This document shows, in pieces, positions 9,404-17,190 of a stretch of 18,044 nucleotides of DNA. The notes below the pieces were generated by a model. The model ran no database searches. It was not told the DNA's origin and saw only the letters and a program-made list of their open reading frames with translations. Source of the stretch: DASXRU01 sp039933315 (GTDB lineage Bacteria; Acidobacteriota; Blastocatellia; Pyrinomonadales; Pyrinomonadaceae). Position numbers and translations under genes: made by a program. Each line of letters opens with the position of its first letter. The first letter of the stretch is position 1. Location of the stretch: contig JBDTOI010000079.1 of the NCBI GenBank assembly GCA_039933315.1, forward strand, positions 1-18,044, in the 5' to 3' direction.

Positions 9404-11998
9404 CTAAGCGGCCGCGACGGCCGCCTCAGTCTGGAACTTCATCTCGTCACCATCGGCTGAGACTCGGATGGTTTGCCCCGGTGTGATTTCACTGCGCAGC
9501 AACTTAACCGCCAGCGGGTTCTGTATCAGAGTTTGAATAGCGCGCTTCAAAGGCCGCGCCCCATAATTGGGATCGTAGCCTTCGCGCGCAAGCAGCTGCT
9601 TTGCCGAATCTTCCAGGATCAGCGTCACTTCACGTTCGCGCAACATCGCGCGCAGTCGCTCCAGTTGCACTTCGATGATCTGTTTAATCTGCTCGCGCGA
9701 AAGTTGGTGGAAGATGACAATGTCATCAATACGATTGAGAAACTCGGGCTTGAAACTTAGTTGCAGCTCCTGGGCGACGGCTTCCCTTACCTGTTTCTCG
9801 TCACCTTCCGCCGCTTGAATCTCACGAGACCCAAGATTGGACGTCATGATTAGGACCGTGTTCTTGAAATCAACCGTGCGCCCTTTGGAATCCGTCAGCC
9901 GGCCGTCATCGAGGATTTGCAGCAATACATTAAAAACGTCGCTGTGCGCTTTTTCGATTTCGTCAAACAGAACCACCGAGTAAGGCCGCCGCCTGACGGC
10001 TTCGGTTAGCTGACCGCCCTCTTCGTAGCCAACATATCCCGGAGGAGCCCCAATCATACGCGCGACAGCGTGCTTCTCCATGTATTCGGACATGTCCAGA
10101 CGAATCATGGCGCGCTCATCATCGAACAGGAATTCTGCCAACGCTCGCGCAGTTTCAGTTTTACCAACTCCCGTTGGTCCCAGAAAAATAAAGGAGCCAA
10201 TTGGCCGGTTAGGATCTTGTAAACCGGCGCGCGCGCGTCGCACCGCATTCGCAACTGCTGTCAACGCTTCATCCTGTCCAATTACCCGCTCGCGCAGACG
10301 ATCCTCCATGGTCACCAGCTTGTGCATCTCGCCTTCAAGCATTTTGGAGACTGGAATCCCGGTCCACTTTGAAACAACTTCGGCGATATCTTCTTCGTCA
10401 ACCTTCTGCTTCAGCATGACGCCGTCTTTTTGAATCTCATCCAGCTTCGCCTGTTCCGCCGCCAGCTGTCTTTCCAGTTCCGGGATCTCCCCATACTGAA
10501 GTTCCGAGGCCCGTGCCAGATCGCCCGCAGTGCGCGCGTGTTCAAGTTCTAACTTCAGATCATCGAGCTTGCCGCGCGCTTCTTCCATGCGCTTGATCGC
10601 CTCTTTCTCTGATTGCCACTTGCCCTTCATGCCGGCTGAAGTTTCTTTGAGATTGGCGATGCGCTGCTCAATTTCGTGCAGGCGGGCCTTTGAACGATCG
10701 TCTTCCTCGCGCTGAAGAGCCAGACGCTCGATCTCGAGCTGCATGATTTCACGTTCCAGCTGATCTATCTCGATAGGAAGGGAATCGATTTCGATTCGCA
10801 ATCGGGATGCGGCTTCGTCAATCAGGTCGATGGCCTTGTCGGGCAGGAAACGATCAGTGATATAGCGATGGGAAAGAGTGGCGGCGGCCACGATCGCCGA
10901 GTCCTTAATGTCCACATTGTGGTGGGTTTCGTACCGCTCTTTCAGACCACGCAAGATGGCGATTGTGTCTTCTACACTGGGCTCGCCTACGTAAATCTGC
11001 TGGAAACGGCGTTCGAGCGCCGCATCTTTTTCGATATATTTTTTGTACTCGGCGAGGGTAGTGGCCCCCACGCAACGCAATTCGCCGCGCGCCAGGGCCG
11101 GCTTGAGCATGTTGGAGGCATCGATAGCGCCTTCAGCTGCCCCCGCGCCAACCAATGTGTGCAGCTCGTCAATGAAAAGAATTATTTGCCCCTGCGCATT
11201 CTCAATTTCTTTCAGAACCGCTTTCAGTCGATCTTCAAACTCGCCGCGGTATTTAGCGCCCGCCAGCATCGATCCCAGATCGAGTCCAACCAGGCGCTTG
11301 TTGCGCAGGGTTTCCGGAACATCGCCGGAAACAATACGCTGCGCCAGACCTTCTACTATGGCGGTCTTACCCACACCGGGCTCACCAATTAAGACGGGGT
11401 TGTTCTTTGTTCGCCGGGACAGCACCTGTATGGTGCGGCGAATCTCGTCGTCGCGGCCGATAACCGGGTCAAGTTTTCCCCGGCGAGCGAGGTCCGTAAG
11501 GTCCTTCGCATACTTTGAGAGCGCCTGGTAGTTAGCTTCCGCGTTCTGATCCGTAATGCGCACTCCGCCCCGCATTTGTTCGATCACCTTCAGCAAATCA
11601 TCGTGATTGACACCATGCTGCCGCAGGATTTTTCCTGCTTCACCATCCTTCTCGTCCACAATTGCTACCAGCAGATGCTCGGTCGAGATGTACTCGTCCT
11701 TCATCTGATCAGCTTGTTTCTGTGCCGCGGTGAAGACTTGGCTGAGTCGGGGACTGAAGTACTGTTGCCCGCCCTGCACCCGCGGGAAGCGTGCCAGGGC
11801 TGCCTGCAAATCGTTTAAAACTACCTGAAGGTTAGCGCCTAATTTACCCAGCACCGGACGCAGAATTCCTTCCGGCTGCTCGAGCATGGCGAACAGAACA
11901 TGCTCCGGCTCGACCTGCTGATTCTGGTTACGCTCAGCGAGTTCGATACCGGACTGAATTGCTTCCTGTCCCCTAAGGGTAAACTTGTCTAGCCGCAT
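9404..11998 (-). CDS. clpB: Disaggregase ClpB
   Basis: ClpB is a hexameric Hsp100 that pulls polypeptides out of aggregates together with DnaK and small heat-shock proteins. All 864 residues are present. A Clp_N domain (1-145) precedes NBD1, with Walker A GEPGVGKT (205-212), pore loop AKYRG (248-252) and Walker B ILFIDELH (273-280). The long coiled-coil middle domain (about 405-530) marks ClpB rather than ClpA or ClpC. NBD2 has GPTGVGKT (607-614), pore loop GYVG (654-657) and VLFDEIE (676-682). No ClpP-binding tripeptide is seen. The N-terminus MRLDKFTLRGQEAI is family-typical. The upstream Shine-Dalgarno sequence is weak. It lies 94 bp downstream of one hsp20 and 42 bp upstream of the other. 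No N-terminal zinc-binding extension is present, so it is not the plasmid-borne ClpK/ClpG type. Confidence 0.97.
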   Translation of the reverse strand: MRLDKFTLRGQEAIQSGIELAERNQNQQVEPEHVLFAMLEQPEGILRPVLGKLGANLQVVLNDLQAALARFPRVQGGQQYFSPRLSQVFTAAQKQADQMKDEYISTEHLLVAIVDEKDGEAGKILRQHGVNHDDLLKVIEQMRGGVRITDQNAEANYQALSKYAKDLTDLARRGKLDPVIGRDDEIRRTIQVLSRRTKNNPVLIGEPGVGKTAIVEGLAQRIVSGDVPETLRNKRLVGLDLGSMLAGAKYRGEFEDRLKAVLKEIENAQGQIILFIDELHTLVGAGAAEGAIDASNMLKPALARGELRCVGATTLAEYKKYIEKDAALERRFQQIYVGEPSVEDTIAILRGLKERYETHHNVDIKDSAIVAAATLSHRYITDRFLPDKAIDLIDEAASRLRIEIDSLPIEIDQLEREIMQLEIERLALQREEDDRSKARLHEIEQRIANLKETSAGMKGKWQSEKEAIKRMEEARGKLDDLKLELEHARTAGDLARASELQYGEIPELERQLAAEQAKLDEIQKDGVMLKQKVDEEDIAEVVSKWTGIPVSKMLEGEMHKLVTMEDRLRERVIGQDEALTAVANAVRRARAGLQDPNRPIGSFIFLGPTGVGKTETARALAEFLFDDERAMIRLDMSEYMEKHAVARMIGAPPGYVGYEEGGQLTEAVRRRPYSVVLFDEIEKAHSDVFNVLLQILDDGRLTDSKGRTVDFKNTVLIMTSNLGSREIQAAEGDEKQVREAVAQELQLSFKPEFLNRIDDIVIFHQLSREQIKQIIEVQLERLRAMLREREVTLILEDSAKQLLAREGYDPNYGARPLKRAIQTLIQNPLAVKLLRSEITPGQTIRVSADGDEMKFQTEAAVAAA

Positions 11999-12038
11999 TG
12001 TGCTCTAACACTCAACCCGTTTGATTCTCTAAACTGAA

Positions 12039-12071
12039 GAGCGGGGCGGCCCGCTCAAGACGTTCCGCCCC
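12039..12071 (-). promoter_or_regulatory. Two mutually exclusive hairpins in the hsp20-clpB gap
   Basis: GAGCGGG (12039-12045) and CCCGCTC (12050-12056) form a perfect 7-bp stem with a GCGG tetraloop. The overlapping GGGGCGG (12043-12049) can instead pair with CCGCCCC (12065-12071), extended by three pairs after one mismatch. The two folds compete. They lie in the 94-base gap between the first hsp20 and clpB, and no T-run follows on the minus strand. They could modulate read-through or act as a processing site; a role is not shown. Confidence 0.4.
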
Positions 12072-12092
12072 ACTCGTTTGTGGCCCCCCACA

Positions 12093-12626
12093 TTAGCGCG
12101 CGCCGGTAGCGGACTTGGAAGTCTCGCTAGTCGGGCCGACCTTCTCAGCCTTAGCTTCAATTGTCTTCCGCGAGTCGGGGCTTTCGCCTTTCACCTCAAT
12201 GCATCGAGCCTTGGCTTCTTCCCGTTTCGGCAGGGTCACTCGCAACACACCGTTGCGGTACTCAGCGTTGGCCCCCTCTGCCGAAACAGTCTGCGGCAGG
12301 GTAAACGAACGGGTAAAAGAACCATAAGCACGTTCTACTCGATGGTAGTTGTCGTTGTCGTCTTTCTTCTCGAAGTGACGTTCTCCGCTCAAGGTGATGA
12401 CGTTGTTTTCGACGGAAAGGTCGAAGTCCTCGCGATTCATGCCCGGGAGCTCAGCCTCCAGCACGATATGGTCTTTGTTTTCGTAAATATCGACGTTGGG
12501 ACTCCAGGCTCCTCGGGCGATGCCTTCATCGTCAAACGACCGGGTGAGGTTGCTGGTGAACAACCGGTTAACCTCATCTTGAAGGCTCCGCAAGTCGCGG
12601 AAAGGATCGTACCGAACGATTCCCAT
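12093..12626 (-). CDS. Small heat-shock protein, Hsp20 family (first copy)
   Basis: This holdase chaperone is 177 residues long. The N-terminal arm (MGIVRYDPFRDLRSLQDEVN) leads into an alpha-crystallin domain from about residue 43 to 145. The domain contains PNVDIYENKDHIVLEAELPG and the GVL element ANAEYRNGVLRVTLPKREE. A long polar tail rich in Lys, Glu, Ser and Thr follows the domain; it is longer than in many Hsp20 proteins (about 140-150 residues). The start is firm, because AAGGAGG lies 9 bases before the ATG. It is the first gene of the chaperone run and follows a near-consensus promoter. With the second copy it flanks clpB, a setting that fits cooperation in aggregate handling. Confidence 0.95.
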   Translation of the reverse strand: MGIVRYDPFRDLRSLQDEVNRLFTSNLTRSFDDEGIARGAWSPNVDIYENKDHIVLEAELPGMNREDFDLSVENNVITLSGERHFEKKDDNDNYHRVERAYGSFTRSFTLPQTVSAEGANAEYRNGVLRVTLPKREEAKARCIEVKGESPDSRKTIEAKAEKVGPTSETSKSATGAR

Positions 12627-12716
12627 AAACTACTTCCTCCTTATAGATAACTTAAGAACTACGCTCAACCCCTCCATCCGGTGAGACCCCATAGAGTACT
12701 TGGTGAGCGCGGCGTC

Positions 12717-12745
12717 ATAATAAATAGTGAGCGTCTTGTTGTCAA
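12717..12745 (-). promoter_or_regulatory. Sigma-70-type promoter of the stress cluster
   Basis: On the minus strand TTGACA (12740-12745), a 17-base spacer and TATTAT (12717-12722) make a near-perfect vegetative promoter. Transcription would start near 12710, giving an 84-base leader before hsp20. No CIRCE (TTAGCACTC-N9-GAGTGCTAA) or HAIR element overlaps it. Direct repeats of GTGAGCG lie near 12702 and 12727, around the start region. Confidence 0.75.
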
Positions 12746-12810
12746 GTCCGCGAGAAGGTGGAGGAATGCCTGCGAAATATAGTTTAGCCGGGGCCTTAGT
12801 CGGAGGCGTT

Positions 12811-14277
12811 CTACTTGGTGGGATTACGCGAAGTGCCGTGTTTTAGGCCAAAGAAGCGCCGAATGGAGGAGAGTAAGCCTGCTGATTCCTCGATGCTGGC
12901 CTGGCTGACTTGGGAGGCGGTGAGTCCGGCCCGTCTTTCCGTAATAGTCCAACTGAGAGATTCGACCAGGTCGGGATTAGTCTCGAAAAGGTGCTTCATT
13001 GCCGCGTGTCCGATCTCCAGCACCTCGGTTTCTTCCATAGCCACGACGTTGGCTGCCCGCGGCTCGCCCGTAAATAAGGCCATCTCACCAAAGAAGTCTC
13101 CTTCGCTGAGAATCGCCACGGTATGGGATCTCCCCTTCTCGCTGATCTGAACCTGAACTCGGCCGCTGTTCACTACAAACATCGACGAACCAGCATCGCC
13201 GGCGCGAATCACTAACTCGTCGGCAGCGAACACATGACGGACGGACGAAGCGGCAAGCCGCTCAGTTTCTTCATCCGAAAGAGGGGCAAAAATATCAACC
13301 GCGGAGAGACGCTCAACAATATCTTGCCCCGCGGTACGTTCCTCGGTTCTTACCGCGCGGCGCTCCACATGCAGGGTGCGCGTGGGAAATGCGAAGTGAA
13401 TTCCCGCACGTTTGAAAGCGTACCAGATACGCTGACGGACCAGGGCGTCGCTATCGTTATACTTCGCATAGTCCTCCAGCCAGTACTTAACTTCCCAATC
13501 GATGGAGCTGTCAGCCAGGGCTCGGACTCGCACAATGGGCTTAATCCTCGGTGACACGTTCTCGGCATCCCGCACGGCTTCTCGGACGATGTGAATTGTT
13601 TTCGCGGGAGAGTCAGAATAGAGCGTGTTGAAAAATACCAGTCGCGCGTTCAGGTTATCGCGCGGAGCCACTTCGATGGCCTCTTTGGCGGCACTGCTGT
13701 TGCTAATCAGAACGATGTGATTCTGAAAGGTTCTGATCTTAACCGCGCGCCAGGTTATCCCTTCCACCACTCCGGTAAGTTGTTGTTGTTGGCCGACGGT
13801 GATTACGTCGCCGACTTGAAACGGTCTGTCTGCATGCAGGGAGATGCCCGCAAAGAAATTACCCAACGTGTCCTGCAAGGCCAGACCGATAATGACGCCG
13901 AATATAGCCGAGGTCGTAAACAACGCCCCCAGATTCACGCCGGGATAAATCTCCCGGAAAACGAGCACAAATAGCAGCGTGAATGCGACGATGGAAAAGA
14001 CGTTGCGGACCAGTGTCGGGGCTTCATAGCCCTTTCGCACACGGAAGACAAACGCAAAAATAATAGCGTTCAGCGCCCTGACGGTAAGGTAGGCAAGGAT
14101 GGCCAGAAGGATGAGAAGTGGGATGTAAACCACGCTGTCCGGCGAGGCCTCGCGTCCCATGCGGGCCGTCAGGAACCTGCGCAGTGCTGGCTCGACAAAG
14201 TAAAGCGCAAGTCCGACGAGTGAAGTCGCCAGAATGAACAGCCCGAATTTGTTCTTGGTTTCTCGAGTGACGGCCAT
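12811..14277 (-). CDS. MscS-type channel with cyclic-nucleotide-binding domain
   Basis: This inner-membrane mechanosensitive-type channel has 488 residues. Membrane helices are visible at about 10-28, 48-78 and 88-108. The pore helix region 115-146 (LGALFTTSAIFGVIIGLALQ) runs into the MscS signature FFAGISLHADRPFQVGD. The cytoplasmic beta and alpha/beta domains extend to about 305. A linker leads to a cNMP-binding domain (about 325-440), with the phosphate-binding cassette FFGEMALFTGEPRAANV (395-411), including the Glu398 and Arg407 that contact cyclic nucleotide in CAP and PKA. Such fusions are the known bCNG/MscS family, in which a cyclic nucleotide rather than tension alone may open the pore. 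The start ATG has only a weak ribosome site. It lies 172 bp downstream of the NRAMP-like gene and 184 bp upstream of the stress cluster. Confidence 0.88.
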   Translation of the reverse strand: MAVTRETKNKFGLFILATSLVGLALYFVEPALRRFLTARMGREASPDSVVYIPLLILLAILAYLTVRALNAIIFAFVFRVRKGYEAPTLVRNVFSIVAFTLLFVLVFREIYPGVNLGALFTTSAIFGVIIGLALQDTLGNFFAGISLHADRPFQVGDVITVGQQQQLTGVVEGITWRAVKIRTFQNHIVLISNSSAAKEAIEVAPRDNLNARLVFFNTLYSDSPAKTIHIVREAVRDAENVSPRIKPIVRVRALADSSIDWEVKYWLEDYAKYNDSDALVRQRIWYAFKRAGIHFAFPTRTLHVERRAVRTEERTAGQDIVERLSAVDIFAPLSDEETERLAASSVRHVFAADELVIRAGDAGSSMFVVNSGRVQVQISEKGRSHTVAILSEGDFFGEMALFTGEPRAANVVAMEETEVLEIGHAAMKHLFETNPDLVESLSWTITERRAGLTASQVSQASIEESAGLLSSIRRFFGLKHGTSRNPTK

Positions 14278-14448
14278 AGGTTTGGTATCGATTACTCGTC
14301 GGAAGACAGCCGCATACTTTTAACACCAATCACGTTAGGTTGGCGAGAGTAAATGATCCGCTGGCGGCCATTAGGAATGCGGCGCTGTTATGCTCATCGG
14401 GCGGCGTCAAAGGAGGGAATGGCGGAAACTATGTGCGGCGCAAAGAGT

Positions 14449-15768
14449 TCACCTGTGAAAGAGTCCGGGAAACACTGTGGTAAGAATTAGCAACAATGAT
14501 AATAGCGAGACAACCAGCGTGGTCGCCCATGCCGCCAGGTTGTAGAGCCTCCCGTTGACGTGTTTGCCCATCAATTCGCGATCATTTACCAGCCGCAATA
14601 CAGCGATTAAGATCACCGGCAATAAGAGCCCGTTGATGACCTGAGTCACCAGCAGCACGCGGATCAGAGGCAAACCTGGCATCATCGCCACCACCGCCCC
14701 CAGGCTCACCAGAAACGTAAAGATCCCAACAAAAATCGGCGCTTCACGGAAACTACTAGACACCCCTTTTTCAAACCCCAGGGCCTCGCTGATTGAGTAG
14801 GCTGTAGCGAGGGGCAACACTCCGGCCGCAAGCATCGACGCGCCGAATAACCCAATCGCAAAAAGGGCCTCGGCATATGCCCCGGCGAGTGGTTTGAGGG
14901 CCTGCGCCGCCTGGGCCGCCGTGTCCACGTGTTCGCCGCGCACGTGTAATGTGGCGGCCGTTGAAATCATTATGAAAAAGACGATAGTTATGGCGAATAC
15001 GGTTCCTACCCAGACGTCCAGCCGTGTAAGCTTATAGTCGTCCGTGGTCACGCCCTTCTCTACTACCGAGGACTGCACGAAGACCTGCATATAGGGAGAG
15101 ATGGTGGTTCCAACGATGGCCACAAACGTGAACAGGTAAGCAGACGTGAAGTCAAAACGTGGCTGCACAATTTCACGCGCGATGGTTCCCCAGGACGGAC
15201 GGGCTAGAAAGGCGGATACGACGTAGCCAAGAAATACCAGCGACATCAGGAGGAAAACTCGCTCGACTCGTTTGTAAGATCCTTTTACTACCAACCACCA
15301 AATACTTAGAGCGGCAATTGGCACAGAGACATAACGAGGTATGCCGAAAAGCTCAGTCGCCGCTGCAATGCCTACGAACTCGGAGACCGTTACTCCCCCA
15401 TTCGCGATCAACAGGGCCAGCATCACCAACGCCGTCCATCGCACGCCAAAGCGCTCGCGAATGAGATCGGCAAGTCCCTTGCCGGTGACCGCTCCCATGC
15501 GGGCGCACATCTCCTGGACAATGCCGAGACTGATTGTGAGTGGGAAGAGGATCCAGAGAAGCTTATAACCGTGCTCCGCACCGACCGAAGCGAACGTTGC
15601 GATACCACCGGCGTCATTCCCCGCATTTGCGGTAATCATGCCTGGGCCAAGGATGGCAAGATAGATAAGCAGCCGCGGCCGGCGGGCGACGGTACGGCGC
15701 ACACCTCCAACTCCGCGGCGGATGAACCGTCGCCCGGCGGCACTGACCTCTGTCCGAGGTTCTGTCAC
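14449..15768 (-). CDS. NRAMP-like divalent cation transporter with altered binding site
   Basis: This is a polytopic transporter of 439 residues with about 11 hydrophobic helices. The fold is that of SLC11/NRAMP: the first helix begins LAILGPGMITANAGNDAGG (38-55), and the sixth helix carries GTTISPYMQVF. In canonical Mn2+/Fe2+ NRAMPs helix 1 contains DPGN and helix 6 contains MPH. Here they read DAGG and SPY, so the soft thioether ligand Met is absent. This departs in the same direction as the NRAMP-related magnesium transporters. Together with the Mg2+-sensor-like gene 55 bp upstream, this favours Mg2+ or broad divalent uptake over Mn2+-specific uptake (inference). The start is GTG at 15768, with GAGGA about 8 bases upstream. 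It is probably co-transcribed with the upstream gene. Confidence 0.85.
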   Translation of the reverse strand: MTEPRTEVSAAGRRFIRRGVGGVRRTVARRPRLLIYLAILGPGMITANAGNDAGGIATFASVGAEHGYKLLWILFPLTISLGIVQEMCARMGAVTGKGLADLIRERFGVRWTALVMLALLIANGGVTVSEFVGIAAATELFGIPRYVSVPIAALSIWWLVVKGSYKRVERVFLLMSLVFLGYVVSAFLARPSWGTIAREIVQPRFDFTSAYLFTFVAIVGTTISPYMQVFVQSSVVEKGVTTDDYKLTRLDVWVGTVFAITIVFFIMISTAATLHVRGEHVDTAAQAAQALKPLAGAYAEALFAIGLFGASMLAAGVLPLATAYSISEALGFEKGVSSSFREAPIFVGIFTFLVSLGAVVAMMPGLPLIRVLLVTQVINGLLLPVILIAVLRLVNDRELMGKHVNGRLYNLAAWATTLVVSLLSLLLILTTVFPGLFHR

Positions 15769-15823
15769 TTGGAGGATCCTCGCTCACGCTGTCCCTATTT
15801 CCTGGGGTGGTCACGATGTCCCT

Positions 15824-17065
15824 TCACCCAAACAGTTTTGGCAATCGTTGACGCCAGTCTTTAGGCAATAGTATTTCCATCGCATCATCTACTGTGACAA
15901 TCCCCAGAATTTCGCCTGTTTCGTCAATGACCGGAAGTGCCAGCAGGTTGTATTCGGCGATCTTGTGCGCCACGTCCGCTGCGCGATCATCAGCTCGTGC
16001 CGTTTGAAAGCCGTGGCGCATTACGCTCTCGAGCGGCGAAGAAGGATCAGAAAGGATCAAGCTGCGTAACGCTATGACGCCAACCAGCTTCCATGAGGCC
16101 TCCTGTTCCACGACGTACAGGTAGTAGATCATGTTCGGTGTTTCCGCCATCTCGCGCAGGCGGGCCAGAGCCTCACCCACTGTGAGGTCTCGCGGGAGCG
16201 TGACGAATTCCGTGGTCATCAGTCCGCCGGCTGTATCATCTGCATAAGGGAGCAGTTCAGCCACATCAGCCTGTTCCTCACCCTCCATGCGGTTCAGTAG
16301 ATCTTCAGCCTTCTCTTCCGGAAGGTCACCAAGCACGTCGGCGGCTTCGTCCGGAGACATCCATTCAAGTATGTCGGCCGCGCGCTCTTCATCCATGTCG
16401 CTCAGAATCTGTGCCTGTCGCTCAGCCCGCATCTCTTCCAGCGTTTCTGCCGCGGTCTCATCGTCCAGGGCCTCGACGATCTCGGCGCCTTGTTGGTAGG
16501 AGAAAGCCTCAGCCAAACGCGCGATTTCGACGGGATGAAGTCGTGCGAGCTTGCCTCTGGCAGACTTCAATTGCACCGTAGCCGCATCAATGGCGAGGTA
16601 TCCGACGTCGGCCCAATCAATCACTTCCACCGGTTTGCCACTGCGGAGGATGCGGGCAGGCGCCAAACGCCGCCAGAGCCCGGCCAGACTTACGTCTGCT
16701 CCGGTCACGCGCCACTCGTTTGCGGCCTCGATTATTTGCACATCGTTCACCCGCACTACGCGCTTGCCATCCACGTCAATCAACTGTTTATCGAGTACGT
16801 CGCCAGCTAAAAGTACTTCGCTCTCACGACGCACAAACGGGCGGAGATCGAGAATGTCTGAATTGAGCCGCACGCCTGGTTCGCCAAAGTCAGAAATGCG
16901 CCAGCGAGAAAGAAAGAAATCGCGACGCCGGTAGCGCGCCACGAAACCTGTGACGGGCGGATGGTCGTCCTCACCGAGACGCACAATCACGTCTTTTATT
17001 GTCGCCACACGCTCGCCCTCGAGGTCGCGTATGGGACGACCTAATACCTGGGATAGATAGAGCAT
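15824..17065 (-). CDS. PRC-barrel / MgtE_N / tandem-CBS regulatory protein
   Basis: This is a soluble protein of 413 residues with no membrane helix. Two PRC-barrel-like parts (about 1-75 and 85-150; LGRPIRDLEGERVATIKDVI is the first) precede an MgtE_N-type helical superhelix (about 172-275) of short acidic repeats such as RAADILEWMSPDEAADVLGD. Then comes the MgtE junction YADDTAGGLMTTEFVTL and two CBS domains (about 285-345 and 346-400). This corresponds to the cytosolic Mg2+-sensing half of MgtE. The chain stops at PKDWRQRLPKLFG, just where the membrane domain of MgtE would begin. An AGGTGA about 6 bases before the ATG supports the start. The next gene encodes an NRAMP-like transporter, so this protein probably gates or regulates it. 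The domain calls are strong; the partnership is inferred. Confidence 0.88.
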   Translation of the reverse strand: MLYLSQVLGRPIRDLEGERVATIKDVIVRLGEDDHPPVTGFVARYRRRDFFLSRWRISDFGEPGVRLNSDILDLRPFVRRESEVLLAGDVLDKQLIDVDGKRVVRVNDVQIIEAANEWRVTGADVSLAGLWRRLAPARILRSGKPVEVIDWADVGYLAIDAATVQLKSARGKLARLHPVEIARLAEAFSYQQGAEIVEALDDETAAETLEEMRAERQAQILSDMDEERAADILEWMSPDEAADVLGDLPEEKAEDLLNRMEGEEQADVAELLPYADDTAGGLMTTEFVTLPRDLTVGEALARLREMAETPNMIYYLYVVEQEASWKLVGVIALRSLILSDPSSPLESVMRHGFQTARADDRAADVAHKIAEYNLLALPVIDETGEILGIVTVDDAMEILLPKDWRQRLPKLFG

Positions 17066-17119
17066 TATTCACCTTAGATCTTGGCGGCGGGATAATAACA
17101 CGAGAAGAGCAGCGGGAGA

Positions 17120-17144
17120 CTTCAGTGTCGATGGCGCACTGAGG
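17120..17144. promoter_or_regulatory. Inverted repeat upstream of the MgtE_N/CBS gene
   Basis: CTTCAGTG (17120-17127) and CACTGAGG (17137-17144) can pair over 8 bases with one wobble, around a 9-base loop. It sits in the 125-base gap ahead of the cation-regulator gene and 46 bases after the stop of the TonB-domain gene. No T-run follows on the minus strand. It could be an operator or RNA leader element; the evidence is only the symmetry. Confidence 0.25.
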
Positions 17145-17190
17145 GAGCCGAAGGAGTTTTTGAATAACGGAAAGCCGCCGAATAGGGAAA

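Noticed and set aside
8939..9486. Overlapping plus-strand frames of 173 and 162 codons opposite hsp20 and the end of clpB
   Set aside because: Both are antisense to confident genes and overlap each other. No ribosome-binding site or domain is seen.
9404..11998. ClpK/ClpG of transmissible heat-resistance loci
   Set aside because: Length and N-terminus are those of ordinary ClpB; no N-terminal zinc-binding extension is present.
12039..12056. Rho-independent terminator after the first hsp20
   Set aside because: The stem is strong but no T-run follows on the minus strand (TCTTCAG), so termination is unlikely.
11999..12092. HAIR-type HspR operator ahead of clpB
   Set aside because: CTTGAGC and GTTGAGT occur on the minus strand but in the same orientation, not as the inverted repeat CTTGAGT-N7-ACTCAAG.
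12078..12650. 190-codon plus-strand frame opposite the first hsp20
   Set aside because: Covers exactly the alpha-crystallin gene on the other strand; a shadow frame.
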